Assembly: GCA_937911745.1 (NCBI GenBank)
Contig: CALDPX010000072.1
Location: forward strand, 1 to 64,000
Source: an uncultured Alistipes sp.
GTDB taxonomy: Bacteria; Bacteroidota; Bacteroidia; Bacteroidales; Rikenellaceae
Length of the DNA: 64,000 bases
Direction of reading: 5' to 3'
The position numbers were made by a program, and so were the translations under genes. The notes under the pieces are model-generated. The model did no database searches and was not told the origin of the DNA. It worked only from the letters and a program-made list of their open reading frames with translations. Positions 57,556 to 64,000 of the stretch are shown here, in pieces (the first letter of the stretch is position 1; every line of letters starts with the position of its first letter).

Positions 57556-57607
57556 GAAGATTAAGGACTTTAAGGGCATTAAAGCCCGTAAAGATGTGAT
57601 AGGGCAA

Positions 57608-57654
57608 ACCTCCTCTGTCGCTATGCGACATCTCCCCCTGAGTTAGAGGGAGAG
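57608..57654. repeat. Family F palindrome
   Basis: CCTCCTCTGTCGCTATGCGA, then CATCTCCCCCTGAGTTAGAG and GGAGAG. Confidence 0.65.
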
Positions 57655-57710
57655 CGGTTATGCGTAGTGGTCGGAAGTGCTGTGACAAACTCAATACCCC
57701 ACAACCACAT

Positions 57711-57752
57711 CCCTCTCCTGTGTCAGGGGAGGGTGCAGAAGGCGGGAGAGGT
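57711..57752. repeat. Family F palindrome
   Basis: CCTCTCCTGTGTCAGGGGAG followed by GGTGCAGAAGGCGGGAGAGG. Confidence 0.65.
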
Positions 57753-57759
57753 CAGTTAA

Positions 57760-57791
57760 GTTTTCGGGCTCGGCTTTCTGCCGAGCCCGCG
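57760..57791. repeat. GC-rich hairpin module (family D)
   Basis: TTTTCGGGCTCGGC and GCCGAGCCCGCG, near copy of 302-335. A short family C copy follows. Confidence 0.7.
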
Positions 57792-57797
57792 ACTTTT

Positions 57798-57821
57798 GAC
57801 ATTAGACCTTAGACGTTAGAC
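57798..57821 (+). repeat. Family C repeat, short diverged copy
   Basis: GACATTAGACCTTAGACGTT followed by AGAC. It lies 1 base from the rpiB terminator hairpin. Confidence 0.75.
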
Positions 57822-57822
57822 A

Positions 57823-57849
57823 AAAAAAGAGGGCGTTGCCCTCTTTTTT
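57823..57849 (-). terminator. rpiB terminator
   Basis: 12-base perfect arms AAAAAAGAGGGC and GCCCTCTTTTTT with a 3-base loop, directly after the rpiB stop codon (57850-57852). Confidence 0.9.
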
Positions 57850-58287
57850 CTATCCCTCGTAGTTGCTGATTTTATCTATACGTCCGATGTGGCGTCCGCC
57901 CTCGAACTCTGCCTCAAACCAAGCGTCCACAATAGCCTTGCCCATCTCCAAGCCTATGAGTCTTGCACCCATAGCCAAGACGTTGGCATCGTTGTGATTG
58001 CGCGATAGGCGTGCCGAGAGTGGCTCTGAGCAGAGCGCACACCTCACACCCTTTACCTTGTTGGCAGCAATCGAAATGCCTATGCCGCTGCCGCAAATCA
58101 CAACGCCCCTTTCGCACTCTCCCCGAGCCACAGCCTCACCAACAGCAATACCATGGTCGGGGTAGTCGGCTCTCTCGGTTGAGTAGCAACCTTTGTCCAC
58201 TACTTCGTGACCTTTCTGGGCGAGATAGGCTTTAATCTCCTCTTTGAACAAAAATGCTGCGTGGTCGCAGCCGATAGCAATTTTCAT
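57850..58287 (-). CDS. rpiB: Ribose-5-phosphate isomerase B
   Basis: 145-residue cytoplasmic isomerase interconverting ribose 5-phosphate and ribulose 5-phosphate. The N-terminal GCDHAAFLFKEEI and the active-site VICGSGIGISIAANK with its Cys are present, as is the SRNHNDANVLAMGARLIG segment. It is last in the pnuC-luxS-mtnN-rpiB run, 20 bases after mtnN. The grouping could recycle the ribose freed in the activated methyl cycle; that link is inference. Confidence 0.93.
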   Translation of the reverse strand: MKIAIGCDHAAFLFKEEIKAYLAQKGHEVVDKGCYSTERADYPDHGIAVGEAVARGECERGVVICGSGIGISIAANKVKGVRCALCSEPLSARLSRNHNDANVLAMGARLIGLEMGKAIVDAWFEAEFEGGRHIGRIDKISNYEG

Positions 58288-58307
58288 ATTCGGTGTCCGT
58301 TTTTAGA

Positions 58308-58901
58308 TTATAGTTTTTCAAGTATTTCCACAAAGGCTGTGAAGTCGGTATGCTCCGTCACGAACTTCTCGAACGAGTCGGCATCGCACCCCTTCTCGGG
58401 CGTGTCGCTGACCATCTTCATAACGAGTGCTGGCACACCCCTTTGGGCAGCAATCTGACACACTGCCGTAGCCTCCATATCGAACAGCGCACGAGGAGTG
58501 CCGAAACGCTCCTTTATCTCCTCAATCATCGCCTTGCCCACAAAACTATCGCCCGTATAGATTGTTGCATCGTCTGTGCCGAGCAGAGGATAGGGGTCGG
58601 TAAGGAAACTAACGCCATCCAAACCCTCGGGAACGTGCGCATCGTGGTAGCGGGCTGCAGAAGGGCACACAACATCGCCCGTAGAGAACTCCTTGCTGGC
58701 GGCAGCATAGCCCACAACTGCCACAAGGTCGAACTTCTCCTCATCCATTGCAAGGGCTGTGGCGGCTGCGGCATAGACCTTACCGACATAGCCTCGGCGG
58801 ATGGTGTAGGCGTTAAGGAGTGGATTGGGGTAATCATTCAAGGCGGCGAGCATATTCTCTCTCTCGGACGCCATAGGGGTTATGATAAGTATGTTTTTCA
58901 T
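58308..58901 (-). CDS. mtnN: MTA/SAH nucleosidase family protein
   Basis: 197-residue phosphorylase-superfamily protein, shorter than E. coli MtnN (232). FDMEATAVCQIA carries the catalytic/substrate Glu and VSDTPEKG the general-acid Asp; DLVAVVGYAAASKEFSTGDV is the family's GxAG-like region. MtnN hydrolyses S-adenosylhomocysteine and methylthioadenosine; the divergent N-terminus also allows a futalosine-type nucleosidase. Its position 9 bases from luxS strongly supports the SAH role. Confidence 0.83.
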   Translation of the reverse strand: MKNILIITPMASERENMLAALNDYPNPLLNAYTIRRGYVGKVYAAAATALAMDEEKFDLVAVVGYAAASKEFSTGDVVCPSAARYHDAHVPEGLDGVSFLTDPYPLLGTDDATIYTGDSFVGKAMIEEIKERFGTPRALFDMEATAVCQIAAQRGVPALVMKMVSDTPEKGCDADSFEKFVTEHTDFTAFVEILEKL

Positions 58902-58910
58902 CGCGCCACT

Positions 58911-59375
58911 CTATTTGTTAAGTAATTGCTCCAAGAGGTCGCCATACTCCCTGAGGGCGGCGTTGCTCTCCTCGATATTGTAGAACTCGGGGTTGCCACA
59001 CTGCACAACCGTCAGTCCGGGAACATCGGCGGCAGTCCTAAGGTCTGCCTGCGTGCGGCACACCTCCAACACAGCCTCCATAACCTTACGCTGGGGCGTG
59101 AAACCCTTGACTACAAGATAGAAGCCCGTCTTGCAACCCATAGGTGCGAAGGATACGACCTTGTTGCCGAGCCTCTCACGCAGGTAGTGCGCCATAAGGT
59201 GCTCGATGGTGTGAATAGCCTCGGGCGAGAGGTACTGCTTTTCGCGTGGTGCGCGGAAACGCATATCGTAGGAGTTTATGGGGTAGAACCCAAGTGCGGT
59301 GTACTGCGAACGGAGGTAGAACCCGCGGTCGAGCGTTGTGTGGTCCACCGCGAAAGATGCAACTTTACTCTTCAT
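58911..59375 (-). CDS. luxS: S-ribosylhomocysteine lyase
   Basis: 154-residue metal enzyme that cleaves S-ribosylhomocysteine to homocysteine and the AI-2 precursor. Metal site HTIEHLMA (His55, His59) and CGNPE cysteine; catalytic Cys81 in FAPMGCKTGFYL; DHTTL near the N-terminus. Coupling with mtnN completes the two-step detoxification of S-adenosylhomocysteine. AI-2 signalling is a possible but unproven consequence. Confidence 0.96.
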   Translation of the reverse strand: MKSKVASFAVDHTTLDRGFYLRSQYTALGFYPINSYDMRFRAPREKQYLSPEAIHTIEHLMAHYLRERLGNKVVSFAPMGCKTGFYLVVKGFTPQRKVMEAVLEVCRTQADLRTAADVPGLTVVQCGNPEFYNIEESNAALREYGDLLEQLLNK

Positions 59376-59422
59376 ATTATTTTGATTTATATTCTCTAAC
59401 TAAAAAACGCTATAAATGATAC

Positions 59423-60109
59423 TCAATTTTCTGCCCTTTTTGCCGACTTGCGCCAAACAAGGATGCCGTTGATGGAGTTGATGGTATACATCGAGTATTT
59501 GATGAGCATCAGTCCGCCAAGCATCTCGCCCTCTGCCATAACAACTGCCCACAGCACCACATTGAGCAGGTTGCCCGCCAGCCAGAAGAACCACTGTTGC
59601 CAAAAGGTCAAGGTCATAAGAATCTGTCCTACAATAAATACGGTCGTCACAAAGCCATCTTTCAGGGGCTGTGCGGCATCCGTAAAGCGGCTCAATAGGT
59701 AGCCCAAAAGGAGCGTTCCTACGACGGTGCAGAGCACTGCCACAAGGATTTGCACGGGGCGCATAGAGCGCGACTGCACCTTCGACTTTTCGCCCTCCTC
59801 TTTGCGGTGGCTCCACATCCACCACCCCACAAACTGCATCGGCAGATAGTAGAGCGCATTGAGTGCCGCTTGCCCGTAGTTGCTTGTTTTGTAGGCAATT
59901 ATGGCGTAGAGTGTAACATTTACAGCACCAAAAAGGAAGTTCCAAATGCTGCGCTTGGCACTCAGTACCGTACCCGTAACACCCATTAGGAGAGCCACCG
60001 TGCCAAGCAACTCGAATTGCCCCTTTATGAGCGAATAGGCGAGTGCTGAACCCACGGTGCAGACAATGATAAATATGTCGAAAGGTCGAAGTGTGGTGGT
60101 TTTTTTCAT
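59423..60109 (-). CDS. pnuC: PnuC-type nicotinamide mononucleotide/riboside transporter
   Basis: 228-residue membrane protein with about seven hydrophobic segments. The family's aromatic signatures are visible: WNFLFGAVNVTLYAII, LPMQFVGWWMWSHR and the paired FWQQWFFWLAGNLLNVVLW, followed by IKYSMYTINSINGILVW. PnuC moves nicotinamide riboside by facilitated diffusion. nadB elsewhere in the window gives a de novo NAD route as well. It leads the luxS-mtnN-rpiB run (47 bases to luxS). No PnuC-associated riboswitch was recognised. Confidence 0.9.
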   Translation of the reverse strand: MKKTTTLRPFDIFIIVCTVGSALAYSLIKGQFELLGTVALLMGVTGTVLSAKRSIWNFLFGAVNVTLYAIIAYKTSNYGQAALNALYYLPMQFVGWWMWSHRKEEGEKSKVQSRSMRPVQILVAVLCTVVGTLLLGYLLSRFTDAAQPLKDGFVTTVFIVGQILMTLTFWQQWFFWLAGNLLNVVLWAVVMAEGEMLGGLMLIKYSMYTINSINGILVWRKSAKRAEN

Positions 60110-60143
60110 AGTTCTTGTTTTGCTGATGTAGCCTTACAACCCA

Positions 60144-60151
60144 CAAAGATA
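60144..60151 (-). promoter_or_regulatory. pnuC promoter -7 element
   Basis: Minus-strand TATCTTTG followed by TGGG, 35 bases before the ATG. It faces away from the SulP promoter, and family E repeats lie between them. Confidence 0.6.
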
Positions 60152-60168
60152 ACACAAAAAGCAAATAA

Positions 60169-60199
60169 TTTTGAATTTTGAATTTTGAATTTTGAATTT
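60169..60199. repeat. Family E repeat (TTGAATTT) between divergent promoters
   Basis: Four TTTGAATT units between the pnuC and SulP promoters. One TTG (60185-60187) may serve as the SulP -33 element. Confidence 0.7.
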
Positions 60200-60213
60200 G
60201 ATAGTATCTTTGC
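60185..60213 (+). promoter_or_regulatory. SulP gene promoter
   Basis: TTG (60185-60187), a 17-base spacer and TATCTTTG (60205-60212). The -33 element lies inside the TTGAATTT repeat. Confidence 0.6.
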
Positions 60214-60252
60214 GGGCAAATAAACAACTTCTAACACAAACTTGATTTTGCT

Positions 60253-61980
60253 ATGGCAGCAACCCAAAAAGCACAAACAAAGAGTCAGAAAGGCGCTAAG
60301 TTTTCGTTTGATTTCCAGCCACGATTATTTACCTCAATGAAAGGCTACAACAAGGAGCGTTTCTCGAAGGACCTTATGGCGGGTATTATTGTAGGTATCG
60401 TAGCCATTCCATTGGCTATTGCATTCGGTATTGCTTCGGGCGTGGGTCCCACCGAGGGTCTTGTAACCGCCATCATCGCCGGTTTCCTCATCTCAGCATT
60501 GGGCGGTACGAATGTACAGATTGGCGGACCTACGGGTGCGTTTATCGTCATCGTCTATGGCATCATCCAGCAATTCGGACTTGCAGGTTTGGCTATTGCT
60601 ACGGTTATGGCGGGCGTTATGCAGGTGCTGATGGGTGTCTTCAAACTCGGTAGCGTCATCAAGTTTATGCCCTACCCCATCATTGTCGGTTTTACGGGCG
60701 GTATCGCTATCACGATTTTCTCCACCCAGATGAACGACCTCTTCGGTATGGGAATAGAGAGCGTGCCCGCAAACTTCATTGATAAGTGGGCTTGCTATTT
60801 CGAGAATATAGACAAAATCAATTGGTGGGCATTTGCAGTGGGTATTGTGAGCATACTGATTATTGCCTACACCCCCAAATTCTCCAAGAAAATTCCCGGC
60901 TCGCTGCTTGCGATTGTGGTGATGACCGTTGTATGCTGGCTCCTAAGGGAGTATGCGGGTGTCGACTCCATCAAGACCATCGGCGACCTCTACACGCTGC
61001 CCAAGGGCTTGCCTTCGTTCCGCGTGCCCGCACTTGCCGAGGGCGAAACATTCTTCTCTACGGCTCAGGCAGTGCTTCCCGCAGCCTTCACTATCGCTAT
61101 GCTGGGTGCCATTGAGAGTCTGCTGTCGGCAATGGTAGCAGACGGTGTAGTGGGCGACCGCCACAACTCCAACACCGAACTTGTAGGTAATGGTGTGGCA
61201 AATATCATCGCTCCTTTCTTTGGCGGTATCCCCGCAACAGGTGCTATTGCCCGCACAATGGCAAACATCAACAACGGAGGTCGCACTCCCGTTGCAGGTA
61301 TTGTTCACACCATCGTTCTGCTCTTGGTACTTCTCTTCTTGGGCGGCTTGGTGGGTATGATTCCTATGCCCTGCTTGGCAGGTGTGCTGATTGTGGTGTC
61401 ATACAATATGAGTGGCTGGCGCACCATACGCTCTATGTGCCGTCAGTCGAGGGGCGACATTGCCGTTCTGTTCCTCACACTGCTGCTGACCGTCATCTTC
61501 GACCTTACGATTGCTATCGAGGTAGGTCTTATCTTGGCTGTGGTGCTCTTTATGAAACGTGTTATGGAGAGTGTCAACATCTCGGTTGTCGAGAAGGAGA
61601 TGTCGCTCAATAGCGGTGGCGAGTTGGACGAGAAGATTTCGCTTCCTGCCCACACCGAGGTATACGAGATTGAGGGTCCCTTCTTCTTTGGTGTGGCAAA
61701 CCGCTTCGAGGAGTTGCAGCGCAACCGCAAGAGCCAACCCATCCGTATTATCCGTATGCGCCGCGTAAACTTTATTGATGCTACGGGTATCCACAACCTC
61801 GAAATCTTCATCGAGTCGGCACTCAAAGAGGGACAAACAATCATCCTTTCGGGTGTAAATAGTGATGTTTATGAGTCTCTCGTTCACGGAGGCATTGTGG
61901 CTATGGTGGGCGAGCAGAACGTCCTCGATCACATCAACAAGGCCCTCGCAAGGGCTGAGGAACTCAGCAAAAATATCTAA
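60253..61980 (+). CDS. SulP family inorganic anion transporter
   Basis: 575-residue transporter. The membrane core spans about 30-430 with Gly-rich helices (GIIVGIVAIPLAIAFGIASG, then VGPTEGL). GIPATGAIARTMANI is the SulP signature near residue 330. A cytoplasmic STAS domain covers about 445-575 (FIDATGIHNLEIFI). Family substrates are sulfate, bicarbonate or dicarboxylates; sequence alone does not decide, and no adjacent carbonic anhydrase or cysteine gene is present. Confidence 0.92.
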   Translation: MAATQKAQTKSQKGAKFSFDFQPRLFTSMKGYNKERFSKDLMAGIIVGIVAIPLAIAFGIASGVGPTEGLVTAIIAGFLISALGGTNVQIGGPTGAFIVIVYGIIQQFGLAGLAIATVMAGVMQVLMGVFKLGSVIKFMPYPIIVGFTGGIAITIFSTQMNDLFGMGIESVPANFIDKWACYFENIDKINWWAFAVGIVSILIIAYTPKFSKKIPGSLLAIVVMTVVCWLLREYAGVDSIKTIGDLYTLPKGLPSFRVPALAEGETFFSTAQAVLPAAFTIAMLGAIESLLSAMVADGVVGDRHNSNTELVGNGVANIIAPFFGGIPATGAIARTMANINNGGRTPVAGIVHTIVLLLVLLFLGGLVGMIPMPCLAGVLIVVSYNMSGWRTIRSMCRQSRGDIAVLFLTLLLTVIFDLTIAIEVGLILAVVLFMKRVMESVNISVVEKEMSLNSGGELDEKISLPAHTEVYEIEGPFFFGVANRFEELQRNRKSQPIRIIRMRRVNFIDATGIHNLEIFIESALKEGQTIILSGVNSDVYESLVHGGIVAMVGEQNVLDHINKALARAEELSKNI

Positions 61981-61991
61981 CATTCTCTTTT

Positions 61992-62027
61992 ACTACGGGC
62001 GCAGAGCTTCTGTGCCCGTAGTTTTTT
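61992..62027 (+). terminator. SulP gene terminator
   Basis: CTACGGGC-CAGA and TCTG-GCCCGTAG arms with one G/T pair, a short loop and a T6 run. A reverse family C copy starts at 62028. Confidence 0.88.
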
Positions 62028-62071
62028 GTCTAACGTCTAATGTCCAACGTCTAACCGACCTAAGTCCTATA
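62028..62071 (-). repeat. Family C repeat, reverse orientation
   Basis: GTCTAACGTCTAATGTCCAA, CGTCTAACCGACCTAAGTCC, TATA. It fills the space up to the M64 peptidase start codon. Confidence 0.8.
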
Positions 62072-62072
62072 T

Positions 62073-63362
62073 ATGAAACGATACTTTGCCCTTTTGGTTT
62101 GCGTGCTGGTGGCAACATTGAGCCTCGGGGCGCAGAATTTTGACCGATATTTTGCCGACCGCACACTGCGTGTGGACCTCATCTTCTCGGGCGATGCCCA
62201 AGAGCAGAATGTCACGCTACACAGCCTCGCCTCGTGGGGTGGCTGGGCAGGCAGACGTCTGAATCTCAACGAAGTACCCCTCAGGGGCGATGGCGAACTT
62301 TCGCTCACAGACGAGGCTACGGGAGAGGTAATCTATCGCACTACGTTCTCTTCGCTCTTTCAGGAGTGGCTCTCGATGGAGGAGGCTCAGAACACCTCGC
62401 GAGCCTACGAGTTTACCATCCTCGCGCCCCTACCCCTCGCACCCGCCACCCTGCGTGTGGTACTCTACAATCCCGAACAGCAGGTGGCAGCCGAAATGGT
62501 CACAAGGCTCAATCCCTCCGACATACTCATCCGCTCGCTCGATGGTCGTCCCCGCACACCCCACAGCACGATTTTCAGTGGCAACTTCGAGGGCGAGAAG
62601 ATTGATGTGGCGATAGTTGCCGAGGGCTACACCTCGGAGGAGATGGCACTCTTCCGCGAGGATGCGCTCAAAACAGTGGAGGCTCTCTTCTCTCACGAGC
62701 CTTTCGGAGCCCTTAGGGAGCGTTTCAACTTTGTGGCGGTGGAGAGCGCGAGTCCTGAGAGTGGCGTTAGTATTCCTCGCGAGGGCAAGTGGACCGAGAG
62801 TGCCGTAAGGAGCCATTTCGACACCTTCTATGCCGACCGCTACCTGACCACAAGTGCCGTATTCCGCATGGCAGACTTGCTGGTGGGCATTCCCTACGAG
62901 CACATCATAGTACTCGCCAATACAGACACTTATGGTGGTGGCGGCATCTATAATTCCTACACCCTCACCACAGCCCACCACACACACTTTGCGCCCGTTG
63001 TGGTACACGAGTTCGGACATAGTTTTGGCGGCTTGGCGGACGAGTATTTCTACGACACCCCCGACATCGCCTCCAATCCGCTTGTGCAGACCATAGAGCC
63101 CTGGCAGCAGAACATCACCAACCTTGCCGACTTCGAGAGCAAATGGGCGGATATGATGCCAGAGGGTGCCGAGATACCCTCCGAGCCGACCAAGAAGGCG
63201 GAGCGCAACTATACTGTGGGCGTCTATGAGGGTGCGAACTATATGACCCGAGGGGCATACCGCCCGGCGGTTGTGTGCCGTATGCGCAACAACACCGCCA
63301 CTGGGTTTTGCCCCGTCTGCCAAAGAGCCCTCGAACGAATGATTCGTTTCTATACCGAATAA
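62073..63362 (+). CDS. M64 family metallopeptidase (IgA peptidase type), exported
   Basis: 429 residues with a signal peptide (MKRYFALLVCVLVATLSLGA|Q). Residues about 21-130 form the M64 N-terminal beta domain; the peptidase domain follows with VAIVAEGYTSEEMALFREDA. The zinc site is HEFGHSFGGLADEY with His312, Glu313, His316 and the downstream acidic residues. The type member is the Clostridium ramosum IgA protease; Bacteroidetes homologues have not generally been shown to cut IgA, so substrate is open. The start ATG lies directly after a family C repeat. Confidence 0.93.
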   Translation: MKRYFALLVCVLVATLSLGAQNFDRYFADRTLRVDLIFSGDAQEQNVTLHSLASWGGWAGRRLNLNEVPLRGDGELSLTDEATGEVIYRTTFSSLFQEWLSMEEAQNTSRAYEFTILAPLPLAPATLRVVLYNPEQQVAAEMVTRLNPSDILIRSLDGRPRTPHSTIFSGNFEGEKIDVAIVAEGYTSEEMALFREDALKTVEALFSHEPFGALRERFNFVAVESASPESGVSIPREGKWTESAVRSHFDTFYADRYLTTSAVFRMADLLVGIPYEHIIVLANTDTYGGGGIYNSYTLTTAHHTHFAPVVVHEFGHSFGGLADEYFYDTPDIASNPLVQTIEPWQQNITNLADFESKWADMMPEGAEIPSEPTKKAERNYTVGVYEGANYMTRGAYRPAVVCRMRNNTATGFCPVCQRALERMIRFYTE

Positions 63363-63373
63363 ACCAAATAAAA

Positions 63374-63497
63374 CGAGTGCACATTGCGAAGGAAATTTCG
63401 TGCAAAAAAAGGGAGCGGCTCCGCAGTTTACTTGTAGTAAATGAGGAAGCCGCTCTCTAAAATTTTGGTGCAAAATTTACCCGCAATATGCACTTGC
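63374..63497. repeat. Family A long palindrome, copy 5
   Basis: CGAGTGCACATTGCG outer arm; inner stem GGGAGCGGCT/AGCCGCTCTC with CCGCA versus TGAGGA internal loop and a GTTTACT-TGT-AGTAAA tip; closing CCCGCAATATGCACTTG. It lies between the convergent M64 and DUF2874 genes. Confidence 0.8.
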
Positions 63498-63502
63498 ACG
63501 TT

Positions 63503-63928
63503 TTAGTCTATCTTCACAATCCCTTTCTTGGGGTTGAAGGTCAGTTCGGTGCCGCTCGACAGTTCCACCTCGTGCCCCGCGCCCTCGCTCTCGATGCACA
63601 TAATAGCCTCGTTGGGGTAGTTATCCCAGATGTAGGTCGTGATATACTCGGGGATAATCTCTACGGGGATGGAGTCGTTGCGAAGTTTAATCTTCGTCCA
63701 CTGACCGCTCGCATCGAAGTTAATCTTCGAGCCATCGGTAAAAAGCACATTGTAGGTCGCCCCGTGGCGGTGCATATGGGAGTGGATTTTGCGTATCTGG
63801 TCCTTAGCAAAATACTCGTGGATGAACTGCTGAGCCTGCTGGGGCAGCTGTTTGAGCGTAATCTCGGCAGCACTCACCGACAAGAAGGTAAACACCGCCG
63901 CAAGGCAGGTCATAAATACTTTTTTCAT
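63503..63928 (-). CDS. PepSY-like (DUF2874) exported protein
   Basis: 141 residues: signal peptide MKKVFMTCLAAVFTFLSVSA and two PepSY-like halves. EITLKQLPQQAQQFIHEYFA, then the YNVLFTDGSKINFDASGQW strand pair, is typical, and the second half repeats it more loosely (IPEYITTYIWDNYPNEAIMC). Such proteins are frequent in gut Bacteroidetes, sometimes copper- or heme-linked; a His-rich HSHMHRHG segment at about 50-57 might bind metal. Partners would lie beyond the window end. Confidence 0.85.
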   Translation of the reverse strand: MKKVFMTCLAAVFTFLSVSAAEITLKQLPQQAQQFIHEYFAKDQIRKIHSHMHRHGATYNVLFTDGSKINFDASGQWTKIKLRNDSIPVEIIPEYITTYIWDNYPNEAIMCIESEGAGHEVELSSGTELTFNPKKGIVKID

Positions 63929-64000
63929 ACTTCGTTACTCTTTTTTTGGTTAAACATTAGGATTTCACACCCCAACCTCACCACAAAAAGAGTGCAAATA
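63929..64000. other. Upstream region of the DUF2874 gene
   Basis: No further gene begins before the window ends. On the minus strand TATTTGCACTC lies at the edge and could be part of a -7 element, but the promoter would need sequence beyond 64000. Confidence 0.4.

Noticed and set aside
59376..60150. Riboswitch upstream of pnuC or luxS
   Set aside because: Leaders are short (about 35 and 47 bases) and no known NAD, SAM or SAH riboswitch pattern is seen.

Overview
The window reads as a chromosomal segment of a Bacteroidales bacterium, possibly a Rikenellaceae/Alistipes-like gut species (family level is inference). The evidence: promoters fit the Bacteroidota pattern TTG-N19-TAnnTTTG and genes lack Shine-Dalgarno sites. 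Several proteins belong to families centred on this phylum (DUF3127, DUF5723, PepSY-like DUF2874, TIGR02757, a zinc-less DksA/TraR protein, C10 and M64 secreted peptidases). Coding density is high, with about 52 protein genes and one tRNA. I see no rRNA, CRISPR array, prophage, integron or complete insertion sequence.

Layout. 0-5.2 kb: ettA, hisS and an S41 protease. 5.5-12.2 kb: a TPR protein, gyrA and a fused FeoA-FeoB iron transporter. 12.3-16.1 kb: a small membrane protein, a peroxidase/OhrR-like pair, rpsP-rimM, a CAU-anticodon tRNA and aroK. 16.3-22.1 kb: plsC-parE-parC. 22.4-26.3 kb: fabD, an M3 peptidase, rnhA and a DksA-like protein. 26.5-29.7 kb: an AT-richer accessory block with a C10 cysteine protease lipoprotein followed by two paralogous small lipoproteins. 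29.9-38.4 kb: ileS, prfC, nadB and xerD. 38.6-46.6 kb: envelope proteins, a nucleotidyltransferase, an OmpH-like lipoprotein and a second accessory pair (metallopeptidase lipoprotein plus small lipoprotein). 46.8-51.7 kb: ruvA-ybbR-coaE-folP-lolD, a TIGR02757 protein and trmN6. 52-57.6 kb: a YfcE-like phosphoesterase, DUF3127, an AlkA-Ogt fusion, then degenerate lytM-dxr-rseP. 57.8-64 kb: pnuC-luxS-mtnN-rpiB, a SulP transporter, an M64 peptidase and a DUF2874 protein.

The most unusual content lies between the genes. The spacers are mosaics of at least seven short dispersed repeat families, here called A to G. Family B (about 85 bp, four full copies) contains a central hairpin of constant 26-nt length whose stem sequence changes by compensatory substitution. 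Family A (about 125 bp, five good copies) is a long imperfect palindrome, mostly with a conserved asymmetric internal loop inside changing stems; four copies end at or next to a stop codon. Family C carries GTTAGAC repeats and usually borders an inverted repeat. At prc (S41), parC and trmN6 that inverted repeat is a perfect mirror (13-24 bp) of the gene's own 3' end, stop codon included, and family C starts at the next base. parE has a similar mirrored end without family C. Palindromes of similar size overlap the promoters of ettA, fabD and the divergent alkA-ogt/lytM pair.
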